From the NCBI GenBank assembly GCA_947628885.1, contig CANRBO010000023.1, forward strand, positions 1 to 12,704: a stretch of DNA of 12,704 nt, written 5' to 3'. The notes beneath the pieces were generated by a model that searched no databases, was not told the origin of the DNA, and saw nothing but the letters and a program-made list of their open reading frames with translations. The position numbers were made by a program, and so were the translations under genes. Within the stretch, counting starts at the first letter, position 1; every line of letters begins with the position of its first letter. Source of the DNA: an uncultured Clostridia bacterium. GTDB lineage: Bacteria; Bacillota; Clostridia; TANB77; CAG-508. Shown here piece after piece: positions 1 through 6,358 of this stretch.

Positions 1-2
1 TA

Positions 3-131
3 TGTGTTTTTATATTTCTAATTGGATTATTACAAGGAAAAGAACCTATACAGATGTTTATGACAGCTGTAAGTTTAGCTGTGGCAGCAATTCCAGAGGG
101 ATTGGTTGCTGTTTCAACTATTGTGCTTGCT
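3..131 (+). CDS. Cation (Ca2+-type, P2) P-type ATPase, internal fragment
   Basis: The frame starting at position 3 reads, without a stop, a 43-residue piece containing MFMTAVSLAVAAIPEGL. This is the fourth transmembrane segment of P2-type calcium pumps; PEGL (positions 93-104) carries the membrane glutamate that binds the transported cation. The family would continue into a cytoplasmic stretch leading to the phosphorylated DKTGT motif. Here, after VSTIVLA (about position 131), the similarity stops, and the continuing frame (stop at 359) is antisense to polC. The gene start lies beyond the left edge. I therefore read this as a fragment cut both by the window edge and by a junction. The family call is firm; the exact ion (Ca2+ or another cation) cannot be told from this piece. 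Confidence 0.75.
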
Positions 132-135
132 ACAA
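110..135. other. Chimeric junction between P-type ATPase and polC
   Basis: Left of this point the plus strand encodes a P-type ATPase transmembrane segment. Right of it the minus strand encodes the PolC OB-fold. Both readings look acceptable over about positions 113-131 (plus VSTIVLA; minus ITIVASTIVE), so the breakpoint lies in a short zone of possible microhomology. Beyond it each protein stops matching its own family. Either an assembly or ligation chimera or a real inversion would give this picture; a chimera is more likely because a real break would destroy an essential polymerase. Confidence 0.65.
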
Positions 136-1588
136 TTGTTATTTCTTTTGCGAAATTATCAAAGCCTGCTTTTCCTGCAACTTTAACAGCAGTTCCAGCT
201 TTTAATCTTTTTGAGATTGCTCCTTTCTTTTCTGGCATAACAAATAATTTGCACGTGATTGTTGATGTGCCATCATATACATCAAAAGAAAGCAAAAACT
301 TGCCTGTTTTCTTAAGTTCTGTTGGATCTGCTACATTTACTATTTCTCCAACTATCTGAATTGCGGTTGTATCCATGCCAATGTCTTCAATTTTGATTAA
401 ATCTTCTTTTATATTTGCATTTCTTCCATAAATTAAATTTGGATCTGCTGGTTCTGCATTATTTTCTGCATCATTTTGTGAGTTTGAATTTTTATTTTTC
501 CAGTTACCATTTCCTTGATTATTTGCATTATTCCAGTTGTTATTACCTTGTGCATTATTGTTGTTCCAGTTGCCATTTCCTTGTCCATTATTGTTCTTCC
601 AATTACCGTTTCCTTGTCCATTATTGTTCTTCCAATTGCCATTTCCTTGTCCATTGGCGTTTTTCCAGTTACCGTTTCCCTGACCGTTACCGTTCTGCCT
701 ACTGTTACTTGCTTGTCCGTTTATATTTTTCTTATTGTTTGCGTTATTGCTATTTGTATTTTCTGTGCTACCTGCTGGCACACCATTTTGAACTGTACCT
801 TCTTCTCCTTCTTGTTGCATTGCTTGAACTCTTGCAGAATTTATTGCAAATTCTTTTATCATATTTTCTTTTTGCTCTAAGAATTCGCTTTCATTTTTTT
901 GTACATTTTCTTCTATAAAATTTACCTTATAATTTTTTCCATAAATATTATTTATAAAATTAGTTATTTTTGTATTTATTCCTTGCTTTTCAAGCAATAC
1001 TTTTCCTTTCAAATTCAAGTGTGTATTTATTGTTCCATTTTCAATATCTATACTACTTCCTTTTAAAAATGCCTTAATAACTGGAACTCTTTTTGACATA
1101 TATGCCAATATATCTTTCCAGTCTTTTACTATTCTTTCATCTAATTTAAACTTTTTATTTTCATCTTTTCCGCTTGACTTATTTAAAAGCTCATTATTGT
1201 CGCTTGACCTATTTACTTCATCTAAGGCAAGCTCATTATTGTCACTTGACTTATTTAATTCATCTAAAGCAAATTCATTATTTTCACTTAGCTTTTTTGC
1301 TTCATTTAATTCATTTTTTGTTTCTTGATTAAATGGAATAATATTACTTTCATTTACTTCAGGAAATGAGATTTTGAAATTCACTTCATTTAAATTGAAT
1401 CTCTTTTTTGCATAAGATTCAAACTTTTCTATTTCAGGAATTGGAATAAAATCATCAGTTTGCAAAAAAAGCTCTAATCTATTTGTTTTTTTATACAAAT
1501 TTACATTAGAGATTTTTGCATTAGCTAGTGCAAAACTTTCTGTATTATAATCACCAAATACCATTTTTACTTCTTTTAATTGTTCCAA
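131..1588 (-). CDS. polC: DNA polymerase III PolC-type, N-terminal part
   Basis: PolC is the replicative polymerase of low-G+C Gram-positives and carries its own 3'-5' exonuclease. The minus frame from a TTG at 1588 (GGGGG ribosome site 7 bases upstream; ATG at 1564 is an alternative) stays open to the left edge. Residues 1-80 match the PolC N-terminal domain, and residues ~143-222 (RIVKDWKDILAYMSKRVP) match its second N-terminal segment. Residues ~405-488 form the OB-fold (GKFLLSFDVYDGTSTITCKLF, then a GFDNFAKEITI-like end). The PHP, exonuclease and polymerase domains are absent because the sequence switches to an ATPase gene near 110-135. Two low-complexity repeat blocks (residues 103-142 and 302-367) lengthen the linkers by about 150 residues over what I expect of the family. 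It lies 33 bp after rseP, a usual Firmicutes neighbour. Confidence 0.85.
488..685 (-). repeat. Six 33-bp tandem repeats inside polC (11-residue G/N/W units)
   Basis: Six head-to-tail 33-bp units (653-685, 620-652, 587-619, 554-586, 521-553, 488-520 in coding order) encode variants of GQGNGNWKNNN. The first four are nearly identical; the last two diverge (AQGNNNWNNAN, NQGNGNWKNKN). The period is a whole number of codons, so the frame is kept. The block lies between the second N-terminal segment and the OB-fold of PolC, in a Gln/Asn/Gly-rich linker. Confidence 0.95.
1163..1282 (-). repeat. Three 42-bp tandem repeats inside polC (acidic linker)
   Basis: Units at 1241-1282 (NNEFALDELNKSSD), 1199-1240 (NNELALDEVNRSSD) and a shortened third at 1163-1198 (NNELLNKSSGKD, lacking four codons) lie head to tail. 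All keep the polC frame. They form an acidic, polar linker after the first N-terminal domain. Confidence 0.9.
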
Positions 1589-1621
1589 AATTTTGCCCCC
1601 ATTTTTATCTAACAATTTTAT

Positions 1622-2371
1622 TTACACGATTCTTCCTATATCATTAAAAGCTACTACTATTGAAAATATCATCAATGCTATGAATCCTGCAGATTGAATA
1701 CTTGCTTCTATATTCTTATTTATTGGCTTTTTTCTTATTCCTTCAACTATAAGTAATACAATTTTTCCACCGTCTAATGGTATTATTGGAAGTAAATTAG
1801 TTACTCCTAGTGATACAGAAATAATTGAAAGCAAATAAATAAATTCCGTTATTCCTGATGTTTTCGATACCATTTCTGATATTCCGATTGGTCCTACCAT
1901 ATCATTTATATTGGTTTTTCCACTAAATAATTCTACTATTCCTAATGCCATACTTCTTATTAGCTCTCCAATCGCCTGCATAGCGTATTGCAAAGCTTCC
2001 AAAAAGTTTGGCTCTTTTACTATTAAATATCTTACAAAGATAAGTATTCCATAAGCAAGCAATCCAAATATTATGTTTACCAAAGCTCCAGCCGCAACTA
2101 CAGCAATTCTTTTTGGTATACTTGCCTTGCTAAATGAACCCTGTTTGTCTGAATCTTCTTCTTCCCCTTCTAAATTTACAAAACCACCCAACGGAATAAG
2201 TCTAATCTCGTATTCGGTTTGTTTGCCATGTTTTTGCCATATCTTAGGTCCGAATCCAATCGCAAATTCATTTACTTTAATCTTACAAATCTTTGCAACT
2301 ACATAGTGTCCAGTTTCATGTATAAGTACTAAAAATCCTAACAAAAAAATTATCTTTAACGCTGTTATCAA
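1622..2371 (-). CDS. rseP: RseP-family site-2 zinc metalloprotease lacking the PDZ domain
   Basis: Membrane-embedded M50 protease of the RseP/RasP group, which cuts anti-sigma factors and signal-peptide remnants inside the membrane. The zinc motif HETGH is at residues 18-22 in the first membrane helix, and the second motif, LDGG, is at residues 199-202. GPIGI (160-164) is typical of the family before the last helices. The start is a TTG with AGGAGGA 9 bases upstream; no ATG precedes HETGH. Relatives are commonly 340-430 residues; this one is 249. The missing part is the PDZ domain that normally lies between the second and third helices: residues ~98-113 (helix) run directly into KEPNFLEALQYAM. 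Active-site residues are intact, so it is probably a functional compact form. It lies 24 bp after cdsA and 33 bp before polC. Confidence 0.88.
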   Translation of the reverse strand: MITALKIIFLLGFLVLIHETGHYVVAKICKIKVNEFAIGFGPKIWQKHGKQTEYEIRLIPLGGFVNLEGEEEDSDKQGSFSKASIPKRIAVVAAGALVNIIFGLLAYGILIFVRYLIVKEPNFLEALQYAMQAIGELIRSMALGIVELFSGKTNINDMVGPIGISEMVSKTSGITEFIYLLSIISVSLGVTNLLPIIPLDGGKIVLLIVEGIRKKPINKNIEASIQSAGFIALMIFSIVVAFNDIGRIV

Positions 2372-2395
2372 AAGTCTGTTTCCTCCTAATTCAAT

Positions 2396-3232
2396 CTATA
2401 TTATAAACAGTGTTAATAAAATGTATGCAAACGGAATTATAAATATAACGCTGTCAAATCTATCTAACATCCCGCCATGTCCTGGTATAATCTCGCTGAA
2501 ATCTTTTACATTACAATATCTCTTTATTGCTGATGCAGTTATGTCGCCTATTTGCCCTATAACCGACAAAATAATTAATATAAGTGATATTGCTAAATAA
2601 TTTATAGTCAATGAGAATACATTATTTATAATTATTGTATACACTAATCCAATTACTAGAGCTCCAATTACGCCTGCCACACTACCTTCAATGGTTTTAT
2701 TTGGACTGATTTTTGTAAATTTGTGTTTTCCAAAATTTCTTCCAATAAAGTATGCACAAGTGTCGCTCCCCCATGCTGCAATTATTACATACCATAGATA
2801 AATTTTTCCATTTATGTCTATGCATCTAATCTGATCTAAAAAGAAAAATGTAATCGGTATATAACATATTCCTAAAAAAGTAACTGCAACATCTATTATA
2901 TTTTTCTTGCCATTTGAGAAAAATAATTCAGTTGCTAGAGCTAATATTGAGATTGGAAGTATCGCTACAATAGCTCCCCACATTACGTTTTTGTCTACAA
3001 AATTCAGCAATATAATCAACACACTAATTATGTATCCCAACCATGTTGATGGATTTGCCTTATTTTCACTTTTAAAACAAGTAAAATACTCATACATGCA
3101 TATAATTGATAATGCAGAAATTATTATGTCAAATACTAAATCATTTGCGAATATGAACACTACTAGCACTAAAGGAAAACCCAACAAAGCACTTATTACT
3201 CTAGTAAGTAAGCCTGTTTTCTTTTTTTCCAT
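2396..3232 (-). CDS. cdsA: Phosphatidate cytidylyltransferase (CDP-diacylglycerol synthase)
   Basis: Integral membrane enzyme that makes CDP-diacylglycerol from CTP and phosphatidic acid, the precursor of phosphatidylglycerol and cardiolipin. The 278-residue protein has about seven or eight hydrophobic helices. The CdsA signature is complete at residues 234-258: S-x-x-K-R, then KD, then PGHGGMLDR with its metal-binding Asp. SPNKTIEGS (176-184) is also typical. The ATG start is preceded by AAAGGG at 8 bases. It follows uppS after 84 bp and precedes rseP by 24 bp. In many Firmicutes dxr lies between cdsA and rseP; it is absent here. Confidence 0.95.
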   Translation of the reverse strand: MEKKKTGLLTRVISALLGFPLVLVVFIFANDLVFDIIISALSIICMYEYFTCFKSENKANPSTWLGYIISVLIILLNFVDKNVMWGAIVAILPISILALATELFFSNGKKNIIDVAVTFLGICYIPITFFFLDQIRCIDINGKIYLWYVIIAAWGSDTCAYFIGRNFGKHKFTKISPNKTIEGSVAGVIGALVIGLVYTIIINNVFSLTINYLAISLILIILSVIGQIGDITASAIKRYCNVKDFSEIIPGHGGMLDRFDSVIFIIPFAYILLTLFII

Positions 3233-3271
3233 TGCTTATACCCTTTCTTTTCTCTAAAAATATAGAGAAAT

Positions 3272-3340
3272 TTTGTCTATTTTCCAATTTGTCTATGATG
3301 CATAAAGAATATTTGTCTATTTTCCAATTCTTCTATGACG
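3272..3340 (-). repeat. Imperfect direct repeat duplicating the uppS 3' end
   Basis: Positions 3312-3340 (last codons of uppS, its stop and a few bases beyond) recur at 3272-3300 with 26 of 29 bases identical, 40 bp apart. The downstream copy would still read as a His-Arg-Gln-Ile-Gly-Lys-stop tail in the same sense, so it looks like a decayed tandem duplication in the uppS-cdsA spacer. Confidence 0.85.
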
Positions 3341-4012
3341 ATTTGAAAAATCTTCTATAGCTTTATCTATATCTTCTGTTGTAAAATCTGGCCAATATTT
3401 ATCTAAGAATAAAAATTCAGAATATGTAATTTGCCATGGTAAGAAATTGCTTGTTCTGTACTCTCCGCTTGTTCTTATAAGTAAATCCGGATCTTCTTGT
3501 CCATAAGTATATAAATTATCAGAAAATACTTTTTCATCAATATCTTCTATTTTTAATTTTCCGTCAAGCACATCTTGAGCAATGTTTTTAGTTGCTCTAA
3601 CTATTTCTGCTCTGCCACCATAATTAAAGGCAATATTTAATTGTAATCCTGTGTTGTCTTTAGTTTTTTCCTCCATTTTTATCATCTTTTTTCTGATATT
3701 TTCAGGCACTCCTGATTTATCACCAAGTATTCTTAACTTAATATTTTCTAAGTCAGCATTTTTTAAAAATCTATCAAGATATAATTCCAAAATTTTAATT
3801 ATTGCGCCAACTTCTTCCTTTGTCCTCTTCCAATTTTCTGTTGAGAAAGCATATACGGTTAAATATTGTAATCCTATTTTATTACAATACTTTGATACTG
3901 TTTCTAAAACTTCTGCTCCTTTTTTATGTCCTAAACTTGTTTCTAACTTATTTTCTTTTGCCCACCTTCTGTTACCGTCCATAATTATCGCAATATGCTT
4001 GATTGTATCCAT
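3317..4012 (-). CDS. uppS: Undecaprenyl diphosphate synthase (cis-prenyltransferase)
   Basis: Extends farnesyl diphosphate with isopentenyl units to C55 undecaprenyl diphosphate, the lipid carrier for peptidoglycan and other wall polymers. The N-terminal motif HIAIIMDGNRRWA holds the catalytic Asp. YAFSTENW, NIAFNYGGRAEI and the C-terminal DPDLLIRTSGEYRTSNFLPW block (substrate-binding Arg and Ser residues) are all present. I place the start at the ATG at 4012 (231 residues) because AAAGGA lies 8 bases upstream; the in-frame TTG at 4018 would be only 2 bases from that site. It is the third gene of the pyrH-frr-uppS-cdsA-rseP-polC operon. Confidence 0.95.
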   Translation of the reverse strand: MDTIKHIAIIMDGNRRWAKENKLETSLGHKKGAEVLETVSKYCNKIGLQYLTVYAFSTENWKRTKEEVGAIIKILELYLDRFLKNADLENIKLRILGDKSGVPENIRKKMIKMEEKTKDNTGLQLNIAFNYGGRAEIVRATKNIAQDVLDGKLKIEDIDEKVFSDNLYTYGQEDPDLLIRTSGEYRTSNFLPWQITYSEFLFLDKYWPDFTTEDIDKAIEDFSNRHRRIGK

Positions 4013-4094
4013 AAACAATTTCCTTTCTTAATTTATATTTATGTAAACATGATTTCTATTTAAAATTACCGAATAGCTAAATTTATCAAATAAC

Positions 4095-4136
4095 TAAACA
4101 GACATAATTCTATTATGTTAAACAGACATGATTTCT
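4095..4136 (-). repeat. Short direct repeat duplicating the frr 3' end
   Basis: The frr 3' end with its stop (TAAACAGACAT and following bases on the plus strand, 4119-4136) recurs at 4095-4111, 24 bp away and just past the stop. The first 11 bases are identical and the rest is similar. A third, weaker likeness is at 4044-4060, just upstream of uppS. Confidence 0.7.
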
Positions 4137-4666
4137 GTTTCTTTTTTAGTAAAAATTTCATCAATTTTTGCAACATTTGCATCTGTTACCTTTTGTATTT
4201 TGTCTTCTAAGTCTCTTTCTTCATCTTCTGAGATTTCGCTATTCTTTAGCCTTGATTTAGCTTCATCCATTTCATCTCTTCTTATATTTCTTATAGCAAT
4301 TTTTGCATCTTCTGACATTTTCTTAATATCTTTTACAATTTCTTTTCTTCTTTCTTCTGTAAGCTCCGGAAATGCTAAACGAATTACCTGTCCGTCATTT
4401 ACTGGATGAATTCCTACATCAGCGATTTCAATTGCTTTTTCAATCTGTGAAATAATACTTTTGTCCCATGGTTGTATAACAATTAATCTTGCCTCTGGTA
4501 CAGAAATACTTGCAACCTGATTAATAGGTGTTGGCACACCATAATATTCAACTTGTACCTTATTTAATATTGCTGGATTTGCTCTCCCAGCTCTTACTTC
4601 TTGATAATTATCTTGCAAATTATCAATTGCCTTTTCCATTTTTTCGTTCATAACTTCTAAACTCAT
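4118..4666 (-). CDS. frr: Ribosome recycling factor
   Basis: Splits post-termination ribosomes together with EF-G. The 182-residue length is near the family norm of about 185. The hallmark VRAGRANPAIL lies at residues 24-34 in the first long helix. The domain II region (VPTPINQVASISVPEAR), QPWDKS, and the C-terminal helices with IRNIRRDEMDE follow in the usual order. AAGGAGG lies 5-6 bases before the ATG. It stands between pyrH (about 93 bp upstream) and uppS, as is common in bacteria. Confidence 0.97.
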   Translation of the reverse strand: MSLEVMNEKMEKAIDNLQDNYQEVRAGRANPAILNKVQVEYYGVPTPINQVASISVPEARLIVIQPWDKSIISQIEKAIEIADVGIHPVNDGQVIRLAFPELTEERRKEIVKDIKKMSEDAKIAIRNIRRDEMDEAKSRLKNSEISEDEERDLEDKIQKVTDANVAKIDEIFTKKETEIMSV

Positions 4667-4738
4667 AAAATCCTCCTTTTAATTAAAAACGCATTTTTGA
4701 AAATAACTAATTTTGTTTTAACAATTTAGATATTTTAT

Positions 4739-4765
4739 CTTATTCACTCTCTTCACTTATTACTC
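4739..4765 (-). repeat. Short direct repeat at the pyrH 3' end
   Basis: CTTATTACTC (4756-4765, covering the pyrH stop) recurs as CTTATTCACTC (4739-4749) with one inserted base, 17 bp apart. It is short, but it repeats the pattern seen at the next two gene ends, frr and uppS. Confidence 0.5.
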
Positions 4766-5455
4766 GACTTTTGTTCCTATATTTTCTTCTTTTGCTGCTC
4801 TAATTATATTTTGAGGGTCGCTCATTGCAAATACAACAAGTGGTATTTCATTATCTTTGCATATAGATATTGCAGTTGAATCCATGACCTTCAAATCTTT
4901 TTCCAATATTTCTTGATAGGTTACATAATCTATTTTTTCGGCTGTTGGGTCTGTTTTAGGATCTGCAGTATAAACTCCGTCTATTGTTTTTGCCACTAAA
5001 ATTACATTGGCTCCAATTTCAGCTGCTCTTAAAGCTGCTGCTGTATCTGTTGAGAAAAAAGGACTTCCAGTACCACAAGAAAAAATTAAAATTCTTCCTT
5101 TTTCCAAATGTCTCATTGCTCTTCTTTGAGTAAATGGCTCTGCAATTTGTCTCATTTCAATCGCAGTTTGAAGTCTAGTTGCAATACCTCTTTTTTCAAT
5201 TGCATCTTGAAGAGCTAAACCGTTCATTGCTGTTGCTAACATTCCCATATAATCTGCTGTTGTTCTAACCATATTAGGTCCATATTTACCTCTCCAAAAG
5301 TTTCCGCCACCAACTACAATCGCAATCTCAACTCCTAAATCATATAATTCTTTTATGGCATCACATATTCCATTTAATGTACCTTCATCAATGCCTGTCT
5401 TATTTTCTCCTGCTAGTGCTTCTCCACTTAATTTTAATAATACTCTCTTATACAA
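4760..5455 (-). CDS. pyrH: UMP kinase (uridylate kinase)
   Basis: Phosphorylates UMP to UDP in pyrimidine nucleotide synthesis; bacterial PyrH is a hexameric amino-acid-kinase-fold enzyme. KRVLLKLSGEALAG at the N-terminus, the glycine loop VVGGGNFWRG, then GTGSPFFSTDTAA and the nucleotide-binding DGVYTADP segment are all in order, and the length is as expected. I prefer the TTG at 5455: AGGAGG (5462-5467) abuts the in-frame ATG at 5461 with no spacer, whereas it lies 6 bases before the TTG, giving MYKRVLLKLSGEA. An ATG start would add only Met-Lys. It is the first gene of the operon; tsf and rpsB, its frequent upstream partners, are not here. Confidence 0.95.
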   Translation of the reverse strand: MYKRVLLKLSGEALAGENKTGIDEGTLNGICDAIKELYDLGVEIAIVVGGGNFWRGKYGPNMVRTTADYMGMLATAMNGLALQDAIEKRGIATRLQTAIEMRQIAEPFTQRRAMRHLEKGRILIFSCGTGSPFFSTDTAAALRAAEIGANVILVAKTIDGVYTADPKTDPTAEKIDYVTYQEILEKDLKVMDSTAISICKDNEIPLVVFAMSDPQNIIRAAKEENIGTKVE

Positions 5456-5467
5456 TTTCATCCTCCT

Positions 5468-5690
5468 ATTATTAATTCATTTTTTTGCAAATTTATGTTA
5501 ATTTATATATTAATTTAAATGTATTCTATCACATATAATTTAAAACTTAAAGAGAATTTTAAAAATATATAAAATAAATTTTACTTATCAAAATAAATTT
5601 TTATTATTTTACAAAGTCACACTTAGCTTTCCACTTAGCAAACATTGTTGAAATAAATAATTAAATATGACTATTAATTATTTAAATTTT
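5468..5690. other. Intergenic region upstream of pyrH with short direct repeats
   Basis: No gene is seen. Besides the pyrH promoter it holds two identical 12-bp copies of AAAATAAATTTT (5571-5582 and 5590-5601, 19 bp apart) and two copies of CACTTAGC (5620-5627 and 5632-5639, 12 bp apart). The latter lie about 70 bp upstream of the promoter, where a regulator could bind, but no regulator is identified. Confidence 0.4.
5523..5551 (-). promoter_or_regulatory. Candidate extended -10 promoter for pyrH operon
   Basis: On the minus strand TGATAGAAT gives an extended -10 (TAGAAT at 5523-5528). The -35 position, 17 bp upstream (5546-5551), reads TTTAAG, a weak match. Transcription would start about 60 bases before the pyrH start. 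Confidence 0.4.
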
Positions 5691-5742
5691 AAAAACAAAA
5701 ATAAATCAAAATTGTGCACAATTTTGATTTATTTTTGTTTTT
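5691..5742. terminator. 52-bp perfect palindrome, likely bidirectional terminator
   Basis: Positions 5691-5716 and 5717-5742 are exact reverse complements around GTGCAC, with no loop and no mismatch. Each arm ends in a T-rich run on its transcript, so it can stop transcription either way. It starts 16 bp after the stop of the LPQTG gene and separates it from the pyrH operon. Confidence 0.75.
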
Positions 5743-5757
5743 TATTTATTTCATCAA

Positions 5758-6138
5758 CTAGATATCATATTTTTTTGATTTTGCATAAGCTATAGAACCT
5801 ATAACTATTGCAGCTATTCCAACTATTGTTATCATATATATATCATTTTCTCCAGTTTGTGGTAAATCTTTTTCTGTACCAATTTCATTAATTTTTACTA
5901 CATTAGTTGGTGGTGTTACTGTTGAATTAGCAGTTGGTGTAGCTGTAAGAGTATTTGCAGGAGTTACTGTAGAATTACCGTCAACTGTATTTCCTGTTGA
6001 TGTATCATTACCTCCACCTGAAGTTCCGTCTGCTGTTAAATCAATATTCAAAGCTTTAACTGAACCAGCCAATACAAATATACTAATTAAAACAACAATT
6101 AAAGATACTACTACATTTTTACTTAAATTTTTCATCAT
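5758..6138 (-). CDS. Small LPXTG-anchored, Thr/Pro-rich surface protein
   Basis: A 126-residue secreted protein. Residues 1-29 form a signal peptide (Lys-rich start, hydrophobic core, likely cleavage after VKA). Residues 30-90 are rich in Thr, Gly, Asn and Pro, with NSTVTP at 55-60 and again at 71-76; the DNA also repeats there with a 48-bp period. LPQTGE at 92-97, a hydrophobic helix (~100-118) and the tail KSKKYDI make a classical sortase sorting signal. The mature wall-linked part would be only about 65 residues with no folded domain I can recognise, so it may be a short stalk or coat protein. GAGGAG lies 6 bases before the ATG. No sortase gene is in the window. The function is unknown. 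Confidence 0.85.
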   Translation of the reverse strand: MMKNLSKNVVVSLIVVLISIFVLAGSVKALNIDLTADGTSGGGNDTSTGNTVDGNSTVTPANTLTATPTANSTVTPPTNVVKINEIGTEKDLPQTGENDIYMITIVGIAAIVIGSIAYAKSKKYDI

Positions 6139-6194
6139 AACGTTCTCCTCACTTTTTTCTAATTGATAATATTATTATATCTATTTTTATAGAA

Positions 6195-6263
6195 ATTATA
6201 GCATGAAAAATATTACAATTTTCATACTATATATATTTTATACTTTTTTCTTATATAAGTCAA
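6195..6263 (-). promoter_or_regulatory. Tandem promoters upstream of the LPQTG gene, with a dyad
   Basis: Distal promoter: TTGACT (6258-6263), 17-bp spacer, TAAAAT (6235-6240). Proximal promoter: a perfect extended -10, TGCTATAAT (TATAAT at 6195-6200), without a good -35. Just upstream of the proximal -10, ATGAAAA (6203-6209) and TTTTCAT (6219-6225) form an inverted repeat that could act as an operator or a leader hairpin. No convincing terminator for ychF is seen between 6264 and 6358, which is nearly pure A/T. Confidence 0.5.
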
Positions 6264-6358
6264 CATTTTTTTTAATATTTTTTAAAAATTTTTATGTTTT
6301 TTTCATAATACTGTATTTCTCGACAAATTTTAACTTTAAATGTCACTTTTTTACATTA

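Noticed and set aside
488..685. CRISPR array
   Set aside because: The 33-bp units are contiguous with no spacers and lie in frame within polC.
415..918. Open plus-strand frames of 121 and 167 residues across 415-918
   Set aside because: They are antisense to the polC repeat region and their composition mirrors that repeat; no family resemblance, start site or ribosome site.
1622..2371. rseP as a frameshifted or truncated pseudogene
   Set aside because: One open frame contains both active-site motifs and the C-terminal helices; only the PDZ region is absent.
5691..5742. Replication or recombination site (origin, attachment site)
   Set aside because: The palindrome is AT-rich with T-tract ends just after a stop codon, which fits a terminator; no integrase or initiator is present.
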